Positions 8,098 to 16,070 of a stretch of 64,000 nucleotides of DNA are shown here, one piece after another. Origin of the DNA: Loktanella sp. DSM 29012 (lineage in GTDB: Bacteria > Pseudomonadota > Alphaproteobacteria > Rhodobacterales > Rhodobacteraceae). A program made the position numbers and the translations under genes. The notes under the pieces are model-generated. The model ran no database searches, had not been told where the DNA came from, and was given only the letters and a program-made list of their open reading frames with translations. The stretch lies in the NCBI RefSeq assembly GCF_900110705.1, contig NZ_FOEJ01000005.1, positions 248,001-312,000 on the forward strand, in the 5' to 3' direction. Numbering within the stretch: the first letter of the stretch is position 1; every line of letters begins with the position of its first letter.

Positions 8098-8133
8098 ATG
8101 ATTATCGTTAGCGAGTTGTCATGCCATGAATAG
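8098..8133 (+). CDS. short leader ORF overlapping the DprA-like start
   Basis: ATG at 8098 has the best ribosome site in the area (AAGGGAG, 6-base spacing) but encodes only 11 residues (MIIVSELSCHE) before TAG at 8131. The stop lies just inside the DprA-like gene, whose ATG (8126) has no ribosome site of its own. This arrangement is typical of translational coupling or a regulatory leader peptide. It is seen directly in the sequence, but expression is inferred. Confidence 0.5.
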   Translation: MIIVSELSCHE

Positions 8134-9025
8134 CCTGGCGTTCGAAGATGATTCGCGACCATCACGTTCGATCATCTCGCCCCGGCGGGAATTGGGTGCG
8201 TATGAAGCCCTGTTCATGCAGCAAGGTGCAACATTCAAGACATTGGCTGACAAGTTTGCCGCTGATGCGACTGCATTGCCGTCTGATTTCGTATCACACA
8301 CAGAGGCTGATCAGACAGCAACGTCGGTCATCGAAAAACTGCATAAATCTGGCGTCTATCAGTTTGGTGTACGCATCAACAAAGCTGGTGACTACCCGGT
8401 CAAATTGCGCGATGCAAAGCATCCTGTGGAACTCCTCTACTATCAAGGCACTTGGGAACTTACTGAGATGCGCGGCCTTGCAGTCGTTGGCAGTCGCAAG
8501 CCTTCAGAAGAAGGGACTAGACGGGCCGGGCGACTCGCGAGAGAGCTTGTAGCTCGTGGCTTTTCCGTCGTTTCTGGCCTTGCCACGGGTATCGATAAGG
8601 CTGCTCACACCGCCGCTCTAGAAGCGGGTGGGCGAACCATTGCGGTCATCGGTACGCCTCTGGGTGAGAATTATCCTAAAGAGAATGTTGAGTTGCAGGC
8701 CCGTATCGCCAAAGAGCACTTGCTGGTCTCGCAGGTTCCCGTCTTGAGGTATGCGGTCCAGCCCTTCCATCACAAGCGATACTATTTCCCCGAACGCAAC
8801 GCGACGATGAGTGCGTTGACGGAGGGTACCATTATCGTCGAAGCGGGAGAGACGTCAGGAACGCTGACGCAGGCACGTGCAGCCCTTTATCAGGGCCGTA
8901 AGCTTTTCATCTTGGAGAGTTGCTTCAACAACCCTGCGATCACTTGGCCAGCCCGCTTTGAGAAGGAAGGAGCGATCCGTGTCCGGGACCCTGAAGACAT
9001 TTGGAAAGCCCTGCAATCAGGATGA
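8126..9025 (+). CDS. DprA-like (SLOG superfamily) protein, defence cassette gene 1
   Basis: A 299-residue protein with the DprA Rossmann-like core: LAVVGSRKPSEEG (118-130), SGLATGIDKAAHTAAL (150-165), AVIGTPLGENYPKEN, FPERNATMSAL and VEAGETSGTLTQARAALYQG. Housekeeping DprA loads RecA onto incoming single-stranded DNA. This protein has a divergent N-terminus of about 110 residues, lacks a recognisable C-terminal winged helix, and sits in an AT-rich cassette, so it is probably a specialised SLOG-type sensor or nucleotide/DNA-binding component rather than the transformation protein. Its stop overlaps the next start (ATGA). Confidence 0.85.
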   Translation: MNSLAFEDDSRPSRSIISPRRELGAYEALFMQQGATFKTLADKFAADATALPSDFVSHTEADQTATSVIEKLHKSGVYQFGVRINKAGDYPVKLRDAKHPVELLYYQGTWELTEMRGLAVVGSRKPSEEGTRRAGRLARELVARGFSVVSGLATGIDKAAHTAALEAGGRTIAVIGTPLGENYPKENVELQARIAKEHLLVSQVPVLRYAVQPFHHKRYYFPERNATMSALTEGTIIVEAGETSGTLTQARAALYQGRKLFILESCFNNPAITWPARFEKEGAIRVRDPEDIWKALQSG

Positions 9026-9669
9026 GGCTAACAGAAGTTGATGATCTTATCAGGGGCGACCACAGCGCGCTAGAGGCGGGTGACAAGTGCTTGTTTCTGC
9101 GAGAGTATAAGGCTAGCGCAGGGTATGAAGGTGAGACGAACAGCCTTATCTGGAACCTTAAAAAGAAGCCCAGTGAGCGCAGGATCAAAGGCGGCTGGCA
9201 TCACAAAGGTCGGGCCATCAGTCAGGCCTCGCGAGAACTTGCAGCGTCTTTAAATCCAAAGTGGCTGGACCACGCCACGCTAGTGCCGGTTCCGGGTTCT
9301 AAAGCGGCTGGCCATCCTGATTATGATGACCGCATGGAGCAAATTTGCCGGGGAATTAGGCCAGGTCTTGATGTTCGCTGTCTAGTGACTCAGGCCGCAT
9401 CGACCGAAGCGTCACATTCAGCAGGCGACGGCAACCGTGCTTCAGTTAGTGAGTTGTTGTCCAACTATCAGTTGGATGAAGCACTTGCCGAGCCAGCCCC
9501 TTCCGGTATCGGTATCTTCGACGATGTCCTGACCGTTGGACGGCACTATCGCGCCATGCATACCATTCTGTCCAAGAGGTTTCCTGGTGTTCCGATCACA
9601 GGCATATTCATCGCTCGGACAATCCATCCTAATCCATTTGGAGATATAGACCTATCTGACTTGATTTGA
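9022..9669 (+). CDS. ComF-like phosphoribosyltransferase, defence cassette gene 2
   Basis: The 215-residue product carries a type I phosphoribosyltransferase signature near its C-terminus, IGIFDDVLTVGRHYRAM, where two acidic residues precede a T-x-G turn and would bind PRPP. Upstream, LVPVPGSKAAGHPDYDDRM resembles the ComF-type core. No zinc finger is visible. ATG 9022 is chosen for the 4-base overlap with the DprA-like gene; a TTG at 9001 is possible. The pairing of DprA and ComF domains recalls competence genes, but the context suggests defence or signalling. Substrate unknown. Confidence 0.75.
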   Translation: MRLTEVDDLIRGDHSALEAGDKCLFLREYKASAGYEGETNSLIWNLKKKPSERRIKGGWHHKGRAISQASRELAASLNPKWLDHATLVPVPGSKAAGHPDYDDRMEQICRGIRPGLDVRCLVTQAASTEASHSAGDGNRASVSELLSNYQLDEALAEPAPSGIGIFDDVLTVGRHYRAMHTILSKRFPGVPITGIFIARTIHPNPFGDIDLSDLI

Positions 9670-9736
9670 TGCAAGGTGGGTTGAGCCTAAATGTTAAACG
9701 ACGCCATAGGGCGACTTTTTATAAGGTAGACTGACC

Positions 9737-11752
9737 ATGGCAGAGGCGCATTACAGGGTTCAGGTCGAACGTGACCACCTTAAAAAACTTGCAAGCGCAA
9801 AACCTATTCAGGGACTCTCGGAACTGATCTGGAATGCTCTCGACGCCGACGCCACTCGTGTTGACGTGGAAATTGATAGCGATGACATTTCTATGCGGTC
9901 AGTCACTGTTCGGGATAATGGGCACGGCATTCCGCACGGCGAGGTGGAAGCATTATTTGGGCAGCTTGGCGGCTCTTGGAAGCGCGGCGGTGTGACCTCA
10001 AAGGGCAAGGGCCGTATCCTTCATGGAAAAGAGGGCAAAGGCCGCTTGCAAGCTCTTGCATTAGGACGCTCGGCCGTTTGGTCGGTTCGCTATCGTGATG
10101 GAAAAAAGCTGTTGGGTTATCGCATCTCATTGTTGAAGGATGACCTCGTCGACGTCCGTGTCTCCAACCCAGAAGAGGTAGACGCGGCCCTGGGTGCCGG
10201 TGTTGAAGTGACAGTGTCAGAATTGGACCGGACTTACCGGTCTTTGGAACCGACAAAATCCGTTCAATCACTTTCTGAAGTCTTCGCGCTCTACTTAACT
10301 GATTATAAGGATGTTTCTGTTTTCGTCGAAAGCGAGAAGCTAGACCCAAGCCAGGCCATAGTCGAGAAGACGAGTTTCGAACTTGAGCCAATTTTCGTTA
10401 CTGAGGGGGATACGGTCACCAAGTACCCAGCAGCTTTTGACTTAATTGAGTGGAAGTCGGCTTCAGATCGATGGTTCTTCTTATGCGGCTCACATGGGTT
10501 TCCATTTGTTCGGACCCAACCCGGTTTCAATACGCCAGGCTATAAATTTTCCGCTTATTTAAAATCGACGTATATCGACGCACTTCAGGAACGGGGTGAT
10601 TTGACGCTGCCAGAGATGAATGATGCGTTAGCAAAAACCCGCGATGCAGCGGCGGAGCTTATTAAGGCTCACTTCAGTTCCAAGGATGTTGAGACTGCCA
10701 AGACAGAAATCGACCAGTGGAAAGATGAAGAAATTTATCCATTCAAAACCGAACCTCGGACATCAGTCGAAGTGGCAGAGCGGAAAGTGTTTGATATTGT
10801 CGCACTGAACGTAAACAAGCATCTACCCGACTTTAAAGTTCAAAGTTCCAAGAGCCGTGCATTTCAAATGCGTATGTTGCGTCAGGCCATTGAGCGCGGC
10901 CCGGATGAATTACAGCATATTCTGACGGAGGTTTTGGATCTTCCTGAAAGAACTCAGCGTGAGATGTCTAAGTTGCTAGAGGAAGCAGACCTTGCTAACG
11001 TCATCAGTGCATCACGCCTTGTAGCTGACCGGCTGAAATTTGTTAACGGTCTTGAAGCCCTACTATTTGATAAAGACAGCAAAAAATTATTTAAAGAACG
11101 TAGCCAGCTCCACCGTATGATCGCAGAGAACAATACTTGGATATTTGGCGAGGAGTTCAATCTCACGGTCGATGATAAGTCTCTGACGGAAGTCCTTCGG
11201 AAACATCAAAAGCAGATAGGCAAGGCGACCGTAATCGATAGCCCGGTTAAGCGAATTGATGGCAAGACTGGAATTGTCGACCTCATGCTGTCGCGTGCTG
11301 TACCCCAGAGCCGGGCGGACGAGAAGGAACACTTGGTTGTTGAACTCAAACGACCCAATTGCACGATCGGATCAGACGAAATCAGCCAGGTAGAAAAATA
11401 TGCGTTCACTATCGCAGATGATGAAAGGTTCCGGCACGTCAAAACTCGCTGGAGCTTTTGGGTGATCTCGAATGAACTGGACGGGTATGCCAAGACCAAG
11501 ACTCGACAAAAAGATAGTCCACCAGGCAGAATATTTCTTTCTGAAGACGGTAATGTTGAGGTTTGGGTGAAAAGTTGGGCCGAAGTTCTGACTGCGTGCA
11601 AGGCGCGCCTACACTTTGTTCAGGAAACATTGAAGGCCAATGTCGATAAAGAGTCGTCGCTGCAGTACCTTAAGAAGACCTACGACAAATATCTCGTGGG
11701 CGTCGCGGATGAATATTCTGAGATTGTGGAGCCAAGCGAGGTCGAGCCGTAG
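9737..11752 (+). CDS. GHKL ATPase fused to PD-(D/E)XK-like nuclease, defence cassette gene 3
   Basis: 671 residues. The N-terminus is a GHKL (Hsp90/MutL/MORC-type) ATPase: ELIWNALDADA (29-39) with Glu29 and Asn33, DNGHGI (60-65) as the G1 box, and HGKEGKGRLQALALG (96-110) as the G2 lid. A long middle domain follows. The C-terminus has a restriction-like nuclease pattern: GIVDLML with Asp515, then HLVVELKRP with Glu536 and Lys538, followed by DEISQVEKYAF, resembling Shedu/DUF4263 nucleases. MutL/MORC-like ATPases linked to nucleases are known from restriction systems. Codon use is more AT-rich than in flanking core genes. Confidence 0.85.
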   Translation: MAEAHYRVQVERDHLKKLASAKPIQGLSELIWNALDADATRVDVEIDSDDISMRSVTVRDNGHGIPHGEVEALFGQLGGSWKRGGVTSKGKGRILHGKEGKGRLQALALGRSAVWSVRYRDGKKLLGYRISLLKDDLVDVRVSNPEEVDAALGAGVEVTVSELDRTYRSLEPTKSVQSLSEVFALYLTDYKDVSVFVESEKLDPSQAIVEKTSFELEPIFVTEGDTVTKYPAAFDLIEWKSASDRWFFLCGSHGFPFVRTQPGFNTPGYKFSAYLKSTYIDALQERGDLTLPEMNDALAKTRDAAAELIKAHFSSKDVETAKTEIDQWKDEEIYPFKTEPRTSVEVAERKVFDIVALNVNKHLPDFKVQSSKSRAFQMRMLRQAIERGPDELQHILTEVLDLPERTQREMSKLLEEADLANVISASRLVADRLKFVNGLEALLFDKDSKKLFKERSQLHRMIAENNTWIFGEEFNLTVDDKSLTEVLRKHQKQIGKATVIDSPVKRIDGKTGIVDLMLSRAVPQSRADEKEHLVVELKRPNCTIGSDEISQVEKYAFTIADDERFRHVKTRWSFWVISNELDGYAKTKTRQKDSPPGRIFLSEDGNVEVWVKSWAEVLTACKARLHFVQETLKANVDKESSLQYLKKTYDKYLVGVADEYSEIVEPSEVEP

Positions 11753-11892
11753 TACTGGACCGACTCTCTGGGTAGGTGCGGCCCTCCACAGCATCCGACA
11801 GCCTAAATGCCTCCACTGAGGATAGAGAACTGCTCGCGGAGTAATTTCGTTCCGTTTTCAAAAAAAATCGCTTGCTGCAACTTTAACTGTCA

Positions 11893-11971
11893 CGCACTGC
11901 AAAACCTGCTGTCACGCTACAGCTGTCACGCTACAGTCACGCTACACACGCACTACAAAACCTGCTGTCAC
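11893..11971. repeat. nested direct and tandem repeats
   Basis: A 23-bp direct repeat (11893-11915 and 11949-11971; CGCACTGCAAAACCTGCTGT then CAC, with one G/A mismatch) flanks two perfect tandem copies of CTGTCACGCTACAG (11909-11922 and 11923-11936) and a partial third copy starting TCACGCTACA (11937). This could be protein-binding iterons, replication slippage, or the scar of an integration. Confidence 0.8.
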
Positions 11972-12022
11972 ACGACGCCCCTGATGCATCCGGGACTCAC
12001 CCTCGCAGCAACATCATGCGGG

Positions 12023-12076
12023 TTATCCACAGGGCTACCCAAAGTGTGGGCCCAATCCTATAGTCGATGTGGATAA
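12023..12076. promoter_or_regulatory. pair of inverted consensus DnaA boxes upstream of nrdR
   Basis: TTATCCACA at 12023-12031 and its exact inverse TGTGGATAA at 12068-12076 both match the E. coli DnaA box consensus. They lie 39-92 bp before nrdR. DnaA control of ribonucleotide reductase genes is established in E. coli (nrdAB); control of the repressor NrdR here is inference. Confidence 0.55.
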
Positions 12077-12114
12077 GTGGGGTTCAGCCCCCAGGACAGG
12101 ACAAGGAACGGCCC

Positions 12115-12582
12115 ATGCGTTGCCCCTTTTGCGGAAATGTCGACACTCAGGTCAAGGACAGCCGCCCCGCCGAGGATCATGTCGCGATCCGCAGGCGCCG
12201 CTTTTGCCCCGCCTGTGGCGGTCGTTTCACGACCTATGAACGCGTCCAGTTGCGTGACCTTGTCGTCATCAAATCCAATGGCCGACGCGAGGATTTCGAC
12301 CGCGACAAACTGGAGCGGTCGATCCGGATCGCACTTCAGAAGCGCCCGGTCGAACCCGAGCGCATGGACCAGATGATCTCGGGCATCGTGCGCCGACTGG
12401 AGAGCATGGGCGAAACAGACATCCCCTCGGGCACCATCGGCGAGATCGTGATGGAGAGCCTCGCGCGGATCGACACTGTGGCCTACGTCCGTTTTGCCAG
12501 TGTTTACAAAAACTTTCAGGCGGCTGACGATTTCGAGAAGTTCATGGAAGACCTGCGCCCGAACACCAAGCCGGACGTATGA
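12115..12582 (+). CDS. nrdR: transcriptional repressor NrdR
   Basis: ATP-cone and zinc-ribbon repressor of ribonucleotide reductase operons that senses ATP/dATP. The 155 residues start MRCPFCGN; zinc ligands are Cys3, Cys6, Cys31 and Cys34, followed by RFTTYERV and the ATP-cone ([20 protein letters not shown], from about residue 50). It is followed by ribD through an ATGA overlap, the common nrdR-ribD arrangement of alphaproteobacteria. It probably returns the window to core genome after the prophage. Confidence 0.96.
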   Translation: MRCPFCGNVDTQVKDSRPAEDHVAIRRRRFCPACGGRFTTYERVQLRDLVVIKSNGRREDFDRDKLERSIRIALQKRPVEPERMDQMISGIVRRLESMGETDIPSGTIGEIVMESLARIDTVAYVRFASVYKNFQAADDFEKFMEDLRPNTKPDV

Positions 12583-13679
12583 CGCCCGAGATCAGGTTCA
12601 TGGAACTGGCGCTGTCGCTGGGACGGCGCGGGTTGGGTCAGGTCTGGCCGAACCCGGCGGTGGGATGCGTCATCGTACGGGACGGGGTCATCGTCGGACG
12701 CGGGCACACGCGGCGCGGCGGCAGGCCGCATGCCGAACGCGTGGCGCTGGATCAGGCAGGCGAGGCCGCGCGCGGTGCTGTGGCCTATGTCACGCTCGAA
12801 CCCTGTGCGCACCACGGTCAGACGCCGCCCTGCGCCGATGCATTGGTTGCCGCAGGCATTGCCCGCGTCGTGGTCGGCACCGGGGATCCTGATCCGCGCG
12901 TGGCGGGCCGGGGCCTGGACATTCTGCGTGCAGCAGGCATCGCCGTGACCACGGGAGTCTGCGCCGCGCAGGCGCAGGACGCAAACGCGGGCTTTCTGAA
13001 ATCGGTGACACAGGGTCTGCCCTGGGTCACGCTGAAACTGGCCACCACGCTGGACGGACGGATCGCGACTGCGACAGGCGAAAGCCGCTGGATCACCGGC
13101 CCGCAGGCCCGCCGTGCGGTGCACGGGCTGCGCGCGACGCATGACGCGGTGCTGGTGGGGGCCGGAACGGCCCGCGCCGATGACCCGGCGCTGGACGTGC
13201 GCGATCTGGGTGATGTGCGTCAGCCGGTCCGTATCGTTGTCTCGCGCGATCTGAATTTGCGGGTCAACGGGCGATTGGGACAGACCGCCCACCTGCAACC
13301 GGTCTGGATCGTTCACGCGAACGACGCCGAAACACGCGACTGGTCATCGACCGGGGCGACATTGATCCCCTGCCCCCTGCACCACCATCAGATCGACATG
13401 CTGGCTGCCTTGCAAGAGCTGGCGCGCCGCGGATTGACCCGCATCCTGTGCGAAGGCGGCAGCCATCTGGCCGCGTCGCTGCTGCATGCCCGCCTCGTGG
13501 ACGAGGTGGTGATGATGCAGGCAGGCTGCATGATCGGGGCGGATGGTCTGCCGTCCATGGCTGGCCTGGGCACACGCGAGTTGGGCGATGCGCCCCGGTT
13601 CGATCTGATCGAGACCCGCGCCTTGGGCGGCGATGTGCTGCACCGCTGGCGACCGCGCCGCAGCCACGCGGACGGCTGA
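12579..13679 (+). CDS. ribD: riboflavin biosynthesis deaminase/reductase RibD
   Basis: Bifunctional enzyme of riboflavin synthesis: deaminates 2,5-diamino-6-ribosylamino-pyrimidinone phosphate, then reduces the ribose to ribityl. 366 residues. The deaminase domain shows [27 protein letters not shown] and [11 protein letters not shown] zinc motifs within the first 90 residues; the reductase domain begins near [16 protein letters not shown] and includes [14 protein letters not shown]. Translationally coupled to nrdR. Full length. Confidence 0.95.
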   Translation: MTPEIRFMELALSLGRRGLGQVWPNPAVGCVIVRDGVIVGRGHTRRGGRPHAERVALDQAGEAARGAVAYVTLEPCAHHGQTPPCADALVAAGIARVVVGTGDPDPRVAGRGLDILRAAGIAVTTGVCAAQAQDANAGFLKSVTQGLPWVTLKLATTLDGRIATATGESRWITGPQARRAVHGLRATHDAVLVGAGTARADDPALDVRDLGDVRQPVRIVVSRDLNLRVNGRLGQTAHLQPVWIVHANDAETRDWSSTGATLIPCPLHHHQIDMLAALQELARRGLTRILCEGGSHLAASLLHARLVDEVVMMQAGCMIGADGLPSMAGLGTRELGDAPRFDLIETRALGGDVLHRWRPRRSHADG

Positions 13680-13811
13680 CCGGCCCCAGCCCAGACGTAA
13701 ACGCCTGCGGCATGCTGATCCAGCGGTCACAACTTGGCATCCGCCGTGAATTGGTCTAAGCGGCACTCTCCGGTCGCAGCCTACCCGGATATCAAAACAA
13801 GGGTTAAAAAA

Positions 13812-14513
13812 ATGAAGACGATTGTCATCTGCTCCGGCGGACTCGATTCAGTGTCGCTTGCGCATATGGTGGCGGCGGAGCATCAGCTGACGCGACTTGT
13901 GTCGTTCGACTATGGGCAGCGCCACCGCAAGGAACTGGATTTCGCGGCCCGCTGTGCCGGGCGGCTGGGCGTGCCCCATGACGTCATCGATTTGCGCGGG
14001 ATCGGTGCTGCCCTGACGGGATCGGCGCTGACCGATGACGTGGATGTGCCCGACGGACACTACGCCGAAGAAAGCATGCGGATCACGGTCGTGCCGAACC
14101 GCAACGCGATCATGCTGGCCGTGGCATTCGGCGTGGCGGCCGCCAATGGTGACGATGCGGTGGCGACTGCGGTGCACGGGGGCGATCATTTCATCTATCC
14201 CGACTGCCGGCCTGCCTTTACCCAGGCGTTCGAAGCCATGCAAAAGGCTGCGCTGGACGGCTATGCGGATGTGTCGCTGTACACACCCTTCGTGAACCGG
14301 ACCAAGGCAGATATCGTCACCGCAGGCGCGCGCCACAGCACACCGTTTGCAGACACATGGTCCTGCTACAAGGGCGGCGAAGTTCACTGCGGACGCTGCG
14401 GCACCTGCGTCGAACGGCGCGAGGCTTTTGACTTGGCGGGGATCACCGATCCCACAACCTATGCCGACCCCGATTTCTGGGCCCATGCCATCGCCGCAAA
14501 GGAAGGTGTCTGA
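13812..14513 (+). CDS. queC: 7-cyano-7-deazaguanine synthase QueC
   Basis: Converts 7-carboxy-7-deazaguanine to preQ0 using ATP and ammonia, in queuosine tRNA modification. It has 233 residues with the PP-loop SGGLDS (8-13), the VPNRNAIML and GGDHFIYPDCRPAF motifs and the zinc cluster CYKGGEVHCGRCGTC near residue 195. The start is ATG 13812, with AAGGG 8 bases upstream. First gene of a tight queC-queD-queE-queF cluster; the stop overlaps the queD ATG by one base. The 132-bp leader has no clear preQ1 riboswitch. Confidence 0.95.
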   Translation: MKTIVICSGGLDSVSLAHMVAAEHQLTRLVSFDYGQRHRKELDFAARCAGRLGVPHDVIDLRGIGAALTGSALTDDVDVPDGHYAEESMRITVVPNRNAIMLAVAFGVAAANGDDAVATAVHGGDHFIYPDCRPAFTQAFEAMQKAALDGYADVSLYTPFVNRTKADIVTAGARHSTPFADTWSCYKGGEVHCGRCGTCVERREAFDLAGITDPTTYADPDFWAHAIAAKEGV

Positions 14514-14866
14514 TGTACCGGATCACCAAGGAATTCCATTTTTCCGCCTCTCACAAGTTGAGCCATTTGCCCGCAGATCATCAATGCGCGCGCCTGCATG
14601 GTCACAACTACATCGTGGTGGTGGAATTGGCCGCGCCGACGTTGGACAGCGATGGTTTCGTACGCGACTACGGAGAGCTGAAGGCGCTCAAGACCTATAT
14701 CGATGACACCTTTGACCATCGCCACCTGAACGATGTGCTGGACGTCCATTCCACGGGCGAAAACATGGCGCGGCATTTCTACGACTGGTGCCGGGCGCGT
14801 TGGCCCGAAACCACTGCGGTCAAGGTCAGTGAAACGCCCAAGACCTGGGCGGAATACCGGCCGTGA
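14513..14866 (+). CDS. queD: 6-carboxytetrahydropterin synthase QueD
   Basis: Makes 6-carboxy-5,6,7,8-tetrahydropterin from 7,8-dihydroneopterin triphosphate, feeding QueE. 117 residues, usual for the family. Zinc ligands His14, His29 and His31 are in SASHKLSH and CARLHGHNY, with catalytic Cys25. FDHRHLND and [12 protein letters not shown] are conserved C-terminal patterns. Overlaps queC by one base and queE by four, so translation is coupled. Confidence 0.95.
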   Translation: MYRITKEFHFSASHKLSHLPADHQCARLHGHNYIVVVELAAPTLDSDGFVRDYGELKALKTYIDDTFDHRHLNDVLDVHSTGENMARHFYDWCRARWPETTAVKVSETPKTWAEYRP

Positions 14867-15573
14867 CCCGGCTGCGCATCGTCGAAATATTCGGACCCAC
14901 GGTTCAAGGCGAAGGCGCGCTGATCGGGGAACCGACCGTGTTCGTGCGCAGCGGCGGCTGTGACTATCGCTGCAGCTGGTGCGACAGCATGCATGCGGTT
15001 GACCCGGCGTTTCGCGCGTCCTGGGCTGCAATGGATACTGCCGAGGTCTGGGCCAAGGTGCAGCGCCTGTCGGGGGGCCAGCCACTGACCGTATCGCTGT
15101 CGGGCGGCAACCCGGCCATTCAGGATTTCGCGCCGCTGATCGCGTTGGGTCAGGCGCAAGGATACCGTTTCGCTTGCGAAACCCAAGGATCCATCGCCAA
15201 ACCCTGGTTCGCCGATTTGGACACATTGGTGCTGAGCCCGAAACCACCATCAAGTGGGGAAACTGTCGATTGGGATGCCTTTGACACCTGCTGTCAGGCC
15301 GCCCGTGGCGCGGCCGCGGTCGTGATGAAGATCGTGATTTTCGACGACACGGATTACGCCTGGGCGCGGGCAGCGGCGGACAGATATCCGCATCTGCCGC
15401 TGTATCTGCAACCGGGCAATCCAGAGGTCGATCCCGACCGCGCGGTCGATCCCCAACGCCTGTCCGACAGGTTGCTGTGGCTGGTCGACAAAACGATGAA
15501 CGACAACTGGTTTGCCCCGCGCATTCTGCCGCAATTGCACGTGCTGCTGTGGGGCAACAAACGCGGGGTGTGA
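14863..15573 (+). CDS. queE: 7-carboxy-7-deazaguanine synthase QueE
   Basis: Radical-SAM enzyme forming the 7-deazaguanine ring. 236 residues, starting with GTG in a GTGA overlap with queD. The QueE-specific cluster motif C-x3-C-x2-C is Cys33, Cys37 and Cys40 in [19 protein letters not shown] (about 81-87) and LSPKPPSSG follow. C-terminal sequence reads [10 protein letters not shown]. Third gene of the queuosine cluster. Confidence 0.95.
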   Translation: MTRLRIVEIFGPTVQGEGALIGEPTVFVRSGGCDYRCSWCDSMHAVDPAFRASWAAMDTAEVWAKVQRLSGGQPLTVSLSGGNPAIQDFAPLIALGQAQGYRFACETQGSIAKPWFADLDTLVLSPKPPSSGETVDWDAFDTCCQAARGAAAVVMKIVIFDDTDYAWARAAADRYPHLPLYLQPGNPEVDPDRAVDPQRLSDRLLWLVDKTMNDNWFAPRILPQLHVLLWGNKRGV

Positions 15574-15592
15574 CCCCGTAGAGGAGACGACA

Positions 15593-16054
15593 ATGGAAAC
15601 GATTTACAGCGATCTGAAACAACTGGGCGACCAGACCAAACTGCCAAACACACCCGAAGAGGCCGTGTTGGAACGTGTGGCCAACCCGCAGGCCGATATC
15701 GCCTATTGCGTGCGGTTTACCGCGCCAGAGTTCACATCGCTGTGCCCGATGACCGGTCAGCCCGACTTTGCCCATCTGGTGATCGACTACGTCCCTGGGG
15801 ATTATCTGGTCGAATCCAAATCGCTGAAACTGTTTTTGGGGTCATTTCGCAACCACGGTGCGTTCCACGAGGATTGCACGATCTCGATCGCGCGGCGTCT
15901 GGTCGATTTTCTGAACCCGCAATGGCTGCGCATCGGTGGCTATTGGTATCCGCGCGGTGGCATTCCCATCGACGTGTTCTGGCAGACGGGCGCCGTCCCG
16001 CAAAACGTGTGGATCCCGGATCAGGGCGTGCCGCCCTATCGCGGTCGGGGCTGA
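15593..16054 (+). CDS. queF: NADPH-dependent preQ0 reductase QueF
   Basis: Reduces the nitrile of preQ0 to the aminomethyl of preQ1, the last soluble step before tRNA insertion. 153 residues, the unimodular (short) type. Catalytic Cys51 and Asp58 lie in [13 protein letters not shown], and the QueF motif [20 protein letters not shown] follows. GAGGAG sits before the ATG. With queC, queD and queE it covers the route from carboxytetrahydropterin formation to preQ1. Convergent with the kinase gene. Confidence 0.95.
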   Translation: METIYSDLKQLGDQTKLPNTPEEAVLERVANPQADIAYCVRFTAPEFTSLCPMTGQPDFAHLVIDYVPGDYLVESKSLKLFLGSFRNHGAFHEDCTISIARRLVDFLNPQWLRIGGYWYPRGGIPIDVFWQTGAVPQNVWIPDQGVPPYRGRG

Positions 16055-16070
16055 TCTGCGACGTCGGACG

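Larger units (their letters stand above)
8098..11752 (+). mobile_element. AT-rich three-gene cassette, candidate defence island
   Basis: Three co-directional genes (DprA-like, phosphoribosyltransferase, GHKL-nuclease), the first two overlapping and the third 67 bp later, with base composition visibly more AT-rich than the genes on both sides. It lies immediately beyond the tail and methyltransferase genes of a P2-like prophage, the position where P2 relatives carry variable anti-phage cargo. The boundaries are set by gene ends; no integrase or att repeats were identified. Confidence 0.7.
11753..12114. other. 362-bp intergenic region between cassette and nrdR
   Basis: No convincing gene. It holds a block of short tandem and direct repeats (11893-11971), then two perfect inverted DnaA boxes (12023-12031 and 12068-12076) close to nrdR. 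It probably contains the right boundary of the foreign DNA and the nrdR promoter, but no attachment site or clear -35/-10 pair could be assigned. Confidence 0.6.

Noticed and set aside
8126-9669. natural competence genes dprA and comF
   Set aside because: The domains match, but both proteins are divergent and lie in an AT-rich cassette beside a prophage; the housekeeping copies are more likely elsewhere.
13680-13811. possible preQ1 riboswitch before queC
   Set aside because: An ACCC...GGGT pairing near 13785-13805 with A-rich sequence after it recalls the compact preQ1 fold, but the conserved loop and the A-rich CTAA ending are absent.
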